From Brugia malayi (Eukaryota; Nematoda; Chromadorea; Rhabditida; Onchocercidae), in NCBI RefSeq assembly GCF_000002995.4, contig NW_025062479.1, forward strand, positions 21,510,721-21,574,720: 64,000 bases of DNA. Reading direction: 5' to 3'. Within the stretch, counting starts at the first letter, position 1. The number at the start of each line of letters is the position of its first letter. Shown here in pieces: positions 26,907-39,100 of this stretch. The translations under genes and the position numbers were made by a program. The notes beneath the pieces were generated by a model. It was not told the DNA's origin. It saw only the letters and a program-made list of their open reading frames with translations, and did no database searches.

Positions 26907-29900
26907 ATGAAGTCATTATGTGCTCCGGTGTTAACTATAAAAAGAGGTGAGGAAGATGCTGACTGCCCTGTTCTTCTAGCCAGTAAGTTTTTATTTTCCT
27001 TTGAAGAATTTCTAGACAGCAGAAGATCAATTCAGTAAAATGATTTACTAGATTATCTTCATTTATGTATTTAAGCGATTTTTTAATTTCAGCTAAATTT
27101 GTTGCCTTATTAAGTTCTCTCACATGCTAACATTTTCCCACATACTATTTTAGGTAATGGTTGCATGATCGATTCTTATAAGAAGGATCACAATGGACTG
27201 TTAGTTTCACAACATCAAACCTGTGTTTTTGAAGAAAGAAAATGTAATATATATGGGTTGACTTATCTTGACAAACAGGGTATGCGTGCACCGTTTTGCT
27301 CGTTTTCTAAACTATCATTAAAAATTACTGATAGTGAATAATCATTTATCAGTTAATTAGTGTGTATTAAGAATACAATTACTGCTACAGAGGGATGTAC
27401 TAGAGGGATGTACTATATTGCAAGTAGTATCGATTATGGCAGTTTAGTTATAGTAAAATGTTACCAGTGCGTTAAGTGATTTTTTGAAGTTATTTTTCAA
27501 AATGATAGTTAAAAATAGAGAAAGTTAAATTCAAGAAAAAGGATTTGTAATATCCGATTTGGTTCTTTTAGGAGTAATTAATATCTATTTAACATATAAT
27601 TTCCCATTAAGCATTGGCGTTACTGATATTACAAACCATTCTTTTAAAACTTAACATTCCCTATTTTTAACTATCAAATAACTTCAGAAAAATTACTTAA
27701 CGCACTGGTAATCTTTTATTATAACTAAACTGCAATTTTTCTCATTATAAGATAGGCGTTTTTCTTCCAAATCAGTAATACGTTTTTGTTTTTTTTTAAA
27801 TTAGTAAGTCATACGTTCCTTTATTTAAAAAGATTTGGAATGCTTTAATATCGGCGTGGTCGCAGATCTGAAAAAGATGAGTTCCATCTGATCTACTTAT
27901 CACTTAATCATAGTATTGTAATTTTTTTTTCCAGTTAGATTAGAAATATGTGTAAGATTTATCTCATAGACCAGAACAGCATTTGATTTTTTTAGAGACA
28001 TTTGAGTCACTTCTGAAAATTTTGTAATTTTGAGAGCTATTTTTAAGGTGTCGTTTTTAGATGTTTTATTCGCCTATGGCGAAAAATTGGTAGCAGTGAT
28101 ACATCAGTTTTCCAGCACTCCGCAGAAACAAGTATTTACTTTTAAAGACTGGATCCAAGCCTTGCGTGTTTTTAATAAGCAAGAGGAGCCAAGACACTCC
28201 GTGGAGGTTAGATTATACTGTGTATGATTCAGATTTCATTTTAATTAGTTCTTGAAATGCATTTCTTAGGCATAATTTTCCAAATAATGTATTATACTAT
28301 CTTTTAGGGATTTATTTACTAATGGCACTTTTTGAAAATTTGCGACTAGTTTGAAGTGATATTTTTTCAGTGATAGGTTTCAGTCATTTCAGACAGCTAA
28401 ATAACTTATTCCATTTTTGCTTTTTTGATAGATAGTAACACTGTCCATCAATAATGCAGTGCAACTTCTCCGTCTGGACGTTTCTGCTGGAAGTTCAAAT
28501 CTTGCCATTGAAGAAGTGACAACTGTGAAGTCAAGTTACCGAGTTTCCATGTAAATTTTTGAAAAAATTGTAGATTTCAAACCTCTTTAAGTTCTTATTG
28601 TTTAGCTTTAAGACAATTTTTGAGATGAAAATGGGTTCAGTAAGGCAAGTATTGATATTAATTGCATAGGCCAAGTTTAAAGAGTCGTTTATATCATAAT
28701 TTGCCATGTGTTATTAATAATTTGATTTTTATAGGACTATTTAATCACTTTATTTATGTGAAACTTGAATTATAAGTAATAACATGTAATGATTTTCAAA
28801 AATTTCAATTCCAAGTTTTGCAGAACGCATTCAGTTTTGGATGGCGATAGTTGGAATAGTCTTCGCACAGTAGCTGGTACCGTTATGGGTGATATAATCA
28901 TTTCGTATCCCTCCAAATCTTCTTCTCCTTTTCACGTTCTAAGGCATCACATGGTTCGGAATTTGCGAAGTTTTCTGCATTAAGTGACTAGACAAAAATA
29001 TTAAACCGTACTTTTGAATATCGATGGTTGACAAATTGGAGTATCAATTAGAAGAAACTAATGAAGCGGATTGAGTACAAAATTCTTTGACTTTAATAGT
29101 TTAAATGGCTTATTCTATCCTAAAAAGTTTTTATTGTGCTTTTGTGCCTCACATTGCCAACCAGTAATATGGTGTAGTTTTTCCCAGTAGGTTATTTATG
29201 CATGTGAAGAAGTAAATCTACTAATAATTGATACAAATTAACTATTGCAGGGTATGATTTTCGGCTTACTCATAAAATGTAACTTTCTGTTTTCTGTGTC
29301 GGATGACAGGAGCTTGCATATGTGGTCCCTGGATGATGCTCGTCATTTAGACGAATGTTATGGGCATTCAACAAGGCCATTTTCTATTTGTGATGGACCG
29401 CAAAATGTGGTATTCACTGGAAGTCAAGTGTGTTATTTTTTAGTTCACAGTTTTGTTGTTTCTATTTTTATTACTACTTTTTCTACATTTTGAAAAACTA
29501 AGGTATTGATTTTTGACAAAAGTGCTTTTTTCAACTCTTTGGCATATCAGATTCAGCTGAATTATTTCATGATTACAAAATGCTAATATTGTTTCTTTTT
29601 CTGTGAGAAATATTTTAATCTTTAGGATGATTTAGCTATTCTTAATGCTTTTATATGATCCTATAAGTGTTTTGGTTTAGGACGGATGTATATGTATGTG
29701 GTTGTATGGTGAATCATTTGTTTCGCTTTTAAAGTTGATACACACGGGTTGTGGTGTTATCCGTTCTTTTCTGTTTGTATCTCAAGAACTGGTAAATTTT
29801 TTTGGTCCCATTGTTTTATGAAGATTTGTTTAAATTAAATTGCAGTTCCAATTTCTTATTCTTCAGATACCTTAAAATTTGCTTTAGATACAAAAATTAT

Positions 29901-32900
29901 TGCTTGTGCAAGGATTCATTGTTATTTGTAGTTTTCTGCTTCTTTATCATAATTCACGATTAATTTTCAGTTTTTTGGCACAGATTATGGGTTCTTTGGA
30001 TCTGTAACATTTCCAGAAAATATAGAAAATATGCAAACCGTTAACCTCATTTATCCAAATCTGACAGTGCAATCATTCGTTGCGGTTTCACAACAATGCT
30101 ATTATATTTTGGATTTACAAGGGTTAGTTGTCGCAACTTTTTAAAATTATTTTCATAAATAAATAGCAATAATAGAAATATTACATAAAGAAAGAGAGTA
30201 AATCTAAATGGAAGGTGTTGGTAAGCAAAGATGTGGAAAAAAGTTTGTGTGGGAAAATGCTACAGCATAGTTATATAATGATTTATGAAATTTTTTTCAA
30301 GCTTTTTGGATATACTTCAGTAGAAACTCTGTGGTTTTTCTGTTTTAAAACGAGTTGATTTATTGATGTAATTAGTTTGGTAATCCATAATGCTGCTAGA
30401 AATATGTCCATATCATACAACAGCCATACTACGTAATTTCAGAACACTATATGAAGCAAATGCAGTTTCCTTAAGTAAAATAATGCAATGCAGTTCCGCC
30501 AGATCCAACTCACTGAAATTATCACCATGCCGAAAATACGTAGCTTTTTCAGAAGACAAAAAAATGCATGTAGTAAGAAGTAAGTAGCTTTCAGGATAAC
30601 TTCTATCTAAATGCTTCATGCGCTTACTTAGATATTTATTTTTACATGTTCACTTAATAAATAGCATGTAAAAAGTGGGCTTTTCCTTTCCATGAAATTC
30701 ATTATTTTATCTAAGTTCGTTTCTTTTTTTTTTTCTAGTTGAGGACCGCAAATGCTCTCTTTTTTGTACTGTTGATCAAATACTGGATTTGTTTTGGGTT
30801 GACAGTTATTTATTTCTCACATTAATCAACTTTAAAAATGTGAGTTGTTTGATTTTTACTAAGAGTTTATGATTTTATATTTCTATTCCTCTTTTGTCCC
30901 TCGTCGTTTGGATTTTTTTCAAAAATCCCCCAAACAGATATGTTCAAAATTGCTAATAATTTCAAAAGCTGCACACTTCCCAGTGGGGTTATTGGGTTGA
31001 AGTATTTTCTTCTAAAAAGTATGCATATTGATGGTAACGTCAAAAATTGTACAAAAGCATTTTTAACCAAGTTGCAGCTACTACTTCACTTATCGGAGGA
31101 TATGTCAGAATGGATAAACCACACTTTGCAAATAGACGTGCGAGAAATTTTCTCTTGTGTTACGATTCATGCCGGGGATCTTTTTCTTGGTACAAACAAA
31201 GGTTCGATTGTTGTTGCGCATGATCTTAAGGTAACGCAACAAGACATAATTAATTTGCTTTTTATTATTTCTAATTTTACGTTGAATATCCAAATAAATA
31301 ATGGTGAGATCTGTGTTTACATGGGTTTTTGTGCTTTTGAATGTTATGTTTTCCCTTAATAACAAGAAGTTAATTGTGGTGTTTCATCGCTGCAACTGTT
31401 TTTTTGCGAAAATGCAGTTCCATGATTTGTAATTTCAACACAGTTCAGTGAATTAAAGTGTAAATTCACCCAGCTGGTTCATTTTTCTTTTTTTTTTTTT
31501 TTTTTTTCAATTTAAATTATATAATATTGTCTACCATTTTAGATGAAACAGATTATAAAACGAGCCCATGGTAAAAATGGTGTTACAGATGTGAAATTTT
31601 ATAGGAATAAATTATTGTCTATTGGACGTGATGGGAAATTGTGCATCTGGAAGAGAGATTATGGTTCGAGTTATTCAACATTAATTAATTAGAGTCATGT
31701 TTTGTTATGACTCATAATTGAAATAAAAATTAAGCTTTCAGTTAAATGTCGTTTTTAGAGAATCCTCTGCAGCTATTGTCTTGGTCTAAACCTTCTACTG
31801 CAATCGAAATGGAATGGCCGTGTAGGTTTTTGGAAGCAACAAACCAGTTATATGTGGCAGGGTTCCGTGGAGTGCGTATAGTTTTTTTCTTTTTTCTTTG
31901 AAATATAATTAATGAATACAAAACTGCTTTTTACGAAATCGTATTTTTCATAATCCCATTCAGTTTGTAGGGTAACTTTATTCTGGTGAATTATGAGAGC
32001 GGACATTGCGTTTGTGACGTATGGTGTGGTGGAAGACGTCGGTCATGGTGCTTGTCAGTATTGGAAGAAAATGGAAATTATAAAGGATCGAAATCATTGT
32101 GTTTTGAATTTGTTATTAAAAAAAGGATTTCAAGAATCACACTTTATATGAGTGATTTACGAGTAATTAAGGTAAAGATACACGATTTCTTATTATGCTA
32201 AACTGACGATTATTTACCTTCATCATCTATATAGGTTTTCTCGAGGGGATATTGGAATTTTAGTGAATTTTTTCTTGAATTGTTTCGGTTCTGAAAAGGA
32301 CAGTAGGTTAGTTCGATCTTTTCCTTTGACTGAATATAAAAATCTTGCTAAGGGATTTTGAAATCACGATCAAACATGAACTAATCTTTAAGATAGTTTC
32401 AAATTGATCTTTTAAGCAAAAAATATTTTTGCTTCATATATCTTCTGTATACATTTTCTGCACCGTATACATTCTCCATACACATATAACAAAAAACCTA
32501 CAGAGAAATTAATTTTTAGTCATTTCCTCGACCTGCATGTATATATAATGCATTTTCGTTTTCAGCCTAATTTGCATTTGTCCAACATCACATCTATAGC
32601 AGTTACAAAAATTGATCAAAAAGACTTTTATGTTACCGGTGGTATTGACGCTATGCTTGTCTTATCCAGATTTACCAATTCAGGTTTGACAGATTCTGTA
32701 ACGATATGATTGTATAAAATAGTTACAATATTTCTTAGAAAAGTGCTTTCCTAAAATATGAAAAAATATGAAAATTTGGTTTTCTACAATTATCAATTTC
32801 AGGAAATGATTATGACAAGCTTTCAGGATCTGTTGAAGTAGTGCAGCGATTGCAAGCTCATTCGTCTTCAGTGTACTGTATTTCTGCAATGAGTCCATAC

Positions 32901-34541
32901 CTCATATCGGTTGGGGGAAAATCTGAAATTTTCATTTGGCGTCTAGAAGCAGGTATATTTCAGTATATAATTCATATGTTTAATTCTTTATTAAATGGAT
33001 GTAATGTTTTCCAGGAAATCTACAGCAGTTATTTAACACTCGCATGAAAGGGGATTGCAGATTGTTAAGTGTTCAATTTGTATCAGTCAGTCCTTACATT
33101 CGATTCGTGGTTTCATGCTCGGATGGAAGATTAATGTAAGTAAAACTGTATGTTGCAGCAATTAGTTTTATTTGACTGCTGCAGCCATTTAGAATTATTT
33201 TCTGTAACGTAAAGAAAATTCGCAAATTTCTTCTCTTTAAGGATTTACGAGTTAAGTAAAGTTTTGGATTCAAAAAAACAAACAGTTTTATTTGAATCGT
33301 TTGGTGGTGATGGAATTATGGTTAAAGTTTCTTGCGCTTCGTTAAATGAAATCGCTCTATGTGGCGCTGTCTCATCTACAGGAATGTTACACATCTGGAG
33401 TTTATCAGAATTAGTTGATGTGAAAGATCATAGAAGGATTGAAGTGGAGAAATGTGGACTCAGTGCATTGAGCATGTACAGCGAAGATGGTAGTTTTTTT
33501 TTTCTTAAGACTTGAATTTTGAATTTTAGAAGTGTTGAGTTTTTGAAAGTGAAAAAACCAGCAACACTCACCATTTTTACCTTCTCAATTACTTAAATTT
33601 CAATAGTTTACTTTATTTATATTTTAGAGCTCTTATACGTTGGTGTAGGCTCTGAATCAGGCACTGTCAGTATATTTCAGTTCGAAAAAAATTGGAAATT
33701 TGTGAAAAGTATTAACTGTTGGCATAGTGCTACATGCACAGGTGGACATTTATTTTTTTTTTTTTTACTGGTGAAACATGAATAAATTATCTGTTGCTTA
33801 AGCGGTCGGTTTCACATTAATTTGCTGGGTTTTGAAAGCAAAACCTGCTTGTCTATATTTTCCATTATTTTTATTTTCCAAGTTTTTTTTTTCTTCTTGG
33901 TTAGGATGAATTATTATAGATTTGCGTCTTCATCGAACCGCGCAATCATTTTTGGTATTTTCAATAGCATTAGACTGCAGATTAGCTGTGTTTCTCTATT
34001 CTCCTGGTTTTAAAATGGTAAGCTACTATCAGTTTGTTGGGATTGAACCTTTGCATCAATAATGTGTGATCTACTCAGACAAATTAAAATTTATAGTTTT
34101 TTTTTTTTTCTATTTTTAATGAAATAAAGTAATAAGTATGGCATAAGAATTCTAGTTATCTATCCTTTCCAGTTGATATTAATTTTTTGCTTCCATTCAA
34201 TTTACGCGAATTAGATTAATAACTTAGGTCCTTCCCCTCTTCTAAGTTGGTACGAAATAAATAGCTGTTTTGAAACGTTGTTTCAAAACTTTAACTAAAG
34301 CACAAAAGAATGTCATTCCTTCGGCGATTTGATTATATGACAAGAATTAGAGTTAATCTATTGGGAACTCTGAATTATGAACTTTGCTATCATATTGAAA
34401 TCTCTTTTCTTTCACAGATGTGATTACATTTTCCGGAAATTAACGCTTTGTTCACGAGGTAGCATTTTATCTTCGTTTAAAATGACTACTTAAGAAGGTT
34501 ACAGGATAGGTCTGTTATTCCTACATGTATTTGAAATTAAC

Positions 34542-34597
<56 letters not shown>

Positions 34598-35013
34598 AAC
34601 ATGACAACTTCCAATAATTTTCAATGTGTTCTGCTTCTCCTGTGTTATTCCTTTAGCCATATTATTGAATTGAATTGTCATGGTTAATTTTTCCGACATA
34701 AAAAAAACAAAATTATTCTGTGATCTGAAGTATTCTGTCTTCTTAAGTGCATGGTTTTTCAACTTTTTTAAGTACATTTTGCGATAAAAAAATAAAACAT
34801 TGTATTGTCATTGTTCCTAGTTTTATTTCTTTCTAAAGGTTTATTCCTTTGTTTCAGTTGAGCTTCCAGCAGTCTGTGTTATTAAATATCGCCGATCCTT
34901 CATCGTTAATCGTCTCGAATGTCAGTAACAAACTAGCGAAGTGTATAATAGCTGGTACATCGATCTGTCTTGTTTACTTCGACGATTCTCCTCCACATTT
35001 CTGTGATGGATAA
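26907..35013 (+). CDS. wdr6: WDR6-like WD40 protein (tRNA 2'-O-methyltransferase partner family)
   Basis: WDR6 (yeast Trm734) is the WD40 partner of the FTSJ1/Trm7 methyltransferase that modifies the tRNA anticodon loop; function here is by homology. Exons: 26907-26982, 27154-27279, 28061-28206, 28432-28550, 28824-28953, 29251-29427, 29681-29791, 29971-30122, 30443-30579, 30739-30839, 31078-31230, 31543-31663, 31759-31871, 31971-32171, 32566-32683, 32803-32952, 33015-33135, 33242-33489, 33628-33741, 33920-34017, 34858-35013. They total exactly 956 codons (955 aa; human 1121). Diagnostic pieces: DCPVLLASNGCMIDSY, FKDWIQALRVF, FSVSDDRSLHMWSLDDARHL, GIDAMLVLSRF, and GFRGGNFILVNYESGH followed by CGGRRRSWC, which matches WDR6's GFHANEF...GGGHRSW. 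Repeat WD blades fill the protein. Exon borders near 30839-31078 were chosen because the longer reading adds a stop. Intron 2 holds a foldback element. Confidence 0.87.
27439..27733. mobile_element. Foldback/MITE-like element in WDR6 intron 2
   Basis: About 295 bp with long imperfect inverted arms of roughly 110-120 bp. It begins GCAGTTTAGTTATAGTAAAA and ends with the near-complement TTTTATTATAACTAAACTGC. Internal matches include CCAGTGCGTTAAGTGATTTT against AAAATTACTTAACGCACTGG, and GATAGTTAAAAATAG against CTATTTTTAACTATC. There is no coding capacity. I could not identify a clear target-site duplication. It sits wholly within an intron, so its RNA would fold into a long hairpin before splicing. 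Confidence 0.8.
34544..34594. repeat. (AT)n microsatellite in last WDR6 intron
   Basis: About 25 AT dinucleotides between the last two exons of the WDR6-like gene. Confidence 0.95.
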
Positions 35014-36029
35014 CCGAACGTTGAAATAAGGAGTGCTAAGGTAAAAGATTGATCAGTTCTTTGTTTGTCCTTTGTATGTTAGAGGGAAGCCAACATGTCT
35101 GCTACAGGTTGTTGAAAGAAAAGGTGTTAAAAAAGTATAGATTTGAAGGCACTGTTTGTGTGCATTTTTTATCTTGAATGATTTTGTTAAGGATCAGAAA
35201 TAAAAGGAATTTAAAGGTTTATCTTGATCGTAGAGTAGGCAGTTCAATTAATGCACTATGTAACCTGAAGCAAAATTGTTGGCCTCAGTTACGCTTATCT
35301 ATGAAATCACAATCAGATTGTTGAATCTTTATTAATATACGATTCTAAGGTGAACTGTATAGCTAAGAAAGTAATATCTCGTTGTTGTCTGTTCCTTTGT
35401 TAGAAAAAGAAGGGTTAACAACTCCTTTTTTAATGTATGGTTTGTGTTAAGAATTGGAAATGGTTTACAACAAACATTACAACCGATGTTTTGGGTACAC
35501 AAGGGACTGTAGATTGAATTACAGTATAAGAATTGTAGCAAGATCAAATCGGGAAATTAGCATGTGAATTTAGTTAAATGATTCATGACATTGTTATTTA
35601 TTTACAGTCTGAATAATTAGTTATTTTTCCATAACTTTATTTTATTTTAATTAAAGTTTTGCAATATTATAATTTGCGGCAGTCTCAAAAGGGGAAGAGA
35701 AGAAATTTTTTAATGTGGAATTTCACTGAGTGATTTTTAGGTATATAGCAAAAATATTAAGTTTAAGAGCTAGGAATTCTTCTTTAGTTATAAGTTGAGT
35801 TTGTATTGATCAATATCTTTTCTGCTGTATCATAATCATTTTTAGTCATATATTTCTTTTTTATATAATGATTGTAGCCGTGGTAATTTCCTTCTGCAAT
35901 TTTGTTTACGATATGAGCCCATATCATCGCTCTAATTAGTTTCATCCAATTGTGAATTGTTAGAAATTTTTTGTCATTTGTGGGAGAGTTAGTCGGTTAG
36001 GCACAACTGAAGCCTTTATTGGTAATTGC
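35014..36029. other. WDR6 3' flank running into transposon debris
   Basis: No gene. Around 35445-35500 is a sequence (AAGAATTGGAAATGGTTTAC, later ACAACCGATGTT) resembling the repeat at 38660-38750, so mobile debris begins here. Confidence 0.5.
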
Positions 36030-36319
36030 TGTCGTGGAATTTATTGACTGCTAGATATTTCATTTTGCCAAGCTCAAACTTGGGTAATTAAATCAACAAA
36101 TCAACACTAAAAATTAGCGCAAAATCAATATAACAAGCAACGAATAGATATAACTGTAAAACACTAAAATATTATCAAAGTACCCCCAAAAACATAGATT
36201 GGAATAACGATTAGTGGGGAAAGTTGGTTAGTTTGTATACAGAATTAAATTAACAACCGGAAATCTAGTGGCAATATGTTAGGATTTGAATGTAACTTAA
36301 ATGTGTCGTTTTTACGACA
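36030..36319 (-). repeat. 3' LTR of the minus-strand BEL/Pao element
   Basis: Termini TGTCGTGGAA and TTTTTACGACA form short inverted ends (TGTCGT/ACGACA). Both end regions match the copy at 46714-47167 (GTCGTGGAAT, AGATATTT, CAAACTTGG; and TTTGAATGTAACTTAAATGT followed by GTCGTTTTTAC). The centre differs. Confidence 0.7.
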
Positions 36320-36619
36320 ACTACAATATAATATAGTAGTAATAATGAATACAGAAATTAAGTCTAAATAAATAGAATAGTGAAGTGTGATTCGTGTGGA
36401 GTGGAGTTTTGGAGTTGTCGTTTTGGGTTCCGTTCGTGTAGAAGCTATATAAAAAGGGACTGAGAGAGGAAGGGAAATGATGAACATAATTGCAAGTCAC
36501 ATTATATATCATTTATGAAGGAAGTGAAGTTACATTTTACATTATATGTATTTGATTGTTAGCATGCGGCTTATATATGCTAAGATGTAGAAGTGGTTTA
36601 TATTCAGACATTTTTGTAC

Positions 36620-38560
36620 GAAGATTAAATTGTCTAGACATTATAATGAGCGTTATATCTTCTTCTATAATTCCTTCTACCTGAGCTTGTTTAATTAGCA
36701 TATTCACAGCTAATTCGTGATCGTCTTCATTGATTCGGTTTTTTTTCGACGAGGTTTATAACCAAGGGATCTTTCTTTTTGGTATCGAGTTTATAAATTT
36801 TAAAGCTCATGCGGTTGTTACCATTCTTGACCATTTACTAAATCGTTCAGCTTCGATTATTTTGAAAGTTTTGTCAATTGTCAAGCTCACTCTAATTCTT
36901 TTATCTTCACTTTTATTTTCATTTTCTTCACAGTCTTCCTTAAAATTATATTCACGTATTGGCCATTCTGATTCTTCCTTTATTAGCCATCTTGGTTCTT
37001 CCCACCATGGTTCAAATCGCGAAGTTTTTAGTGGTACTATTTCTCTTGTAGCTATATCGGCGGGATTCTCTTCACTCGAATGTGTCGGTAAGAAATTTTG
37101 GCCGATCTTTTATTCCAGGAATTGGTTTGAATTACCTCTGTTCGTCCTTTTATTGAATTCGTTGTCGTTTGAGAGGAATTCTCGAATATTCATTGATGTT
37201 TCATTAAATACTGTTTTCATTTCTTTATATTTGATAGCTTTATTTATGTCCTTTATTGATATTATAATATTGTCGACATAAGGGTTTTTTCTAAGGATTT
37301 TTTCTAATTTTCACTACCACATTTCTCCATTGGTAATTGAGAGTGGCTGATAATAAGAAGGGCGAACATATTTCTCCAAAAATCTACGAGGTTAACAACT
37401 TTTGCTTAATGATGTCCTTTGCGGCTTGTCAACTAGTAAGTAGATTTGATTGTAACTTGGATCAGCAGCTCTTTGTTACACTGATTACTCTTTCGGCAGG
37501 GTTAACCTCTTATTGTAAATCATGTACTTTGTTTACGCATATTGCTTGCTATGTAAGGAGGCTACTTTGTTGAAGTTGTTGAAGGGGGCATTGTGTGTTT
37601 TTACCAGAAACGAGGAGAGTTCAACTTCAATTCTGTATCAAGTTATTGTACTATTGCTTCTGCTAATAAAGGAATATAATAATTCCTTTATTCAGTCACC
37701 CCACATATTTACACCTCATCTAATGAATCTCCCCGAAATCAGCAACGTCTGTCAAAATAATCAAATCTTCAAAGCTTTCACGACAATACCTGCTTTTCTT
37801 CTGGTTATATGCTTTCAATAACATTTGATTGTAATTAATTCATCTTACTTATGGAGTAGTCAGTAATTCGTTCCTTTGGAAATTCTTAATCAGAGATTTT
37901 AAGCGTTATAAAGTGTAAGCGTAATCGTTTAACTTGATTCTCGATTCTTTCCATGACCGCTACTTGCTATTTTCCATTAGTTTTGTTTATGCTTTCTCGG
38001 AATTATTTTAAAGCTTCTCCATCATTAATTTGATTGGGTTGTTCTTGTATGTCTATAAATTCTAATTTCCAGAATCGATCGATCTCTGGAATCTCGTCAT
38101 TAAGAGGCATTACGTTAGTTTGATTCTTTTCCTGAATATCGCAACATTCGTTGTACGTTAATGTTTCGCTAGGATCCTCAAGTTTCTCATCGAACTGATT
38201 AAGTTGCCTTTCGATATGTCCGCTTCTCGCTATCATTGAACCGACTATTGTGTTGATTAATGAGAACCCTAAATTCGTAACTTGAGTCTTTTCGAGCGAA
38301 ATAAATTTAAAGTGGTCAACACCAATAATTAAGTCTGGTTGTTTCCAACTTCCATATTCTCCGAGGAGACATTGATTCAAAATCCGACAAGTTGTTTTGA
38401 TTTATTGATAATACCCTAACTTGTTAAATAATCGACGAACGGTGGCTGCAATTGGTACGGTGTTGAGATTTAGGGTTCTTGTTCCAATTTGTACTTTGGC
38501 GCAGTGTGTCGTGAAAGTTGATTGGTTTTATTGGTTAGTCGAATACACAGAGCAGGAAAC
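36620..38560 (-). pseudogene. Degenerate BEL/Pao pol: protease and reverse transcriptase/RNase H fragments
   Basis: Reading leftwards on the minus strand. First a DUF1758 aspartic-protease remnant (38560-38150) with THCAKVQIGTRTLNLNTVPI and DLIIGVDHFKFI, which corresponds to the family's D-[IL]-LIG-x-D motif. Then the linker EIPEIDRFWKLEFIDI that precedes the RT. RT traces follow ([10 protein letters not shown] near 37280), then the signature HSSEENPADIATREI, WWEEPRWL and EAERFSKWSRMVTTAWAL typical of the RNase H/connection region of BEL pol. Stop codons separate the pieces, and the catalytic YVDD-type motif is degenerate. The long plus-strand frame at 36730-37281 is only the antisense shadow of this segment. 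Confidence 0.75.
37587..37765. repeat. Direct repeat copy 1 (second at 39497-39660)
   Basis: Shares long blocks with 39497-39660: GAGTTCAA.TTCA, TTGTACTATTGCTTCTGCTA against TTGTCCTATTATTTCTGCTA, ACCCCACATATTTACA against CCCCACTTATTTACAT, and GAATCTCCCC. Roughly 70% alike by eye. It lies in the pol fragment, so it may be a small insertion or solo LTR of another family. Confidence 0.5.
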
Positions 38561-39100
38561 GTAATATTTGAGAAGAAAAATAAGATGTTTGTGGTCGATA
38601 GTGACTCCTCCTCGATCACGAATTAAAGGCCTGATGTTATTTAGTCTCAGGTTTATATATACTAAGAGTTGGGAGTGTTTTACAATAGAATTACAATAAA
38701 TTACAGTAGGTATTACACCGGATGTTCACTTGCACAAAGGATTACCAGATGTTCATTTGCATAAATGTTAACAAAGGATTAGCATGTGAGAACAAATTAA
38801 CATTTGATAACAAATTTTAGCATATGACTAATTGATTTATATAATTGAACTATGGCAATATTGAATTTGCGACATGAAGTACGTTAGCCATGGAAAGCAT
38901 GCAAAGACAAACAGCGATAATTACGGATTATGCATACTCTATTGTAAACCACTCCCAACTCTTAGCATATATAAATCTAATACGAAATAACAAAGGACTT
39001 TCGCTTTTGGATTCGTAGTTCACTATCGTCGACAACCATATTTTTTTTCCCAAGTATTACGTATTCTCCGTATGTTCGGCTAACCAATGAAGTCATTTAT
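38530..39100. repeat. Inverted repeat pair (foldback, perhaps two opposed solo LTRs)
   Basis: Left arm about 38530-38690 and right arm about 38935-39100 are complementary, with a 245 bp centre. Matching ends: GGTTAGTCGAATACACAGAG against the complement of 39070-39090, and AAGAGTTGGGAGTGTTTTAC against the complement of 38938-38962 (CCACTCCCAACTCTTAGCAT). Each arm includes a TATATATAC/TATATATGC box next to CTAAGAGTTGGGAGTG, which looks like an LTR promoter. Confidence 0.65.

Noticed and set aside
30940..31077. 5' part of a 139-codon plus-strand ORF as part of WDR6
   Set aside because: Its frame does not follow the upstream exon. Starting the exon at 31078 after TTGCAG restores phase and the WD-repeat sequence, so the earlier part is intron.
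36730..37281. 183-codon plus-strand ORF
   Set aside because: It is the antisense reading of the minus-strand BEL pol, where WWEEPRWL and NPADIATRE are read; the plus-strand product is only a hydrophobic shadow.
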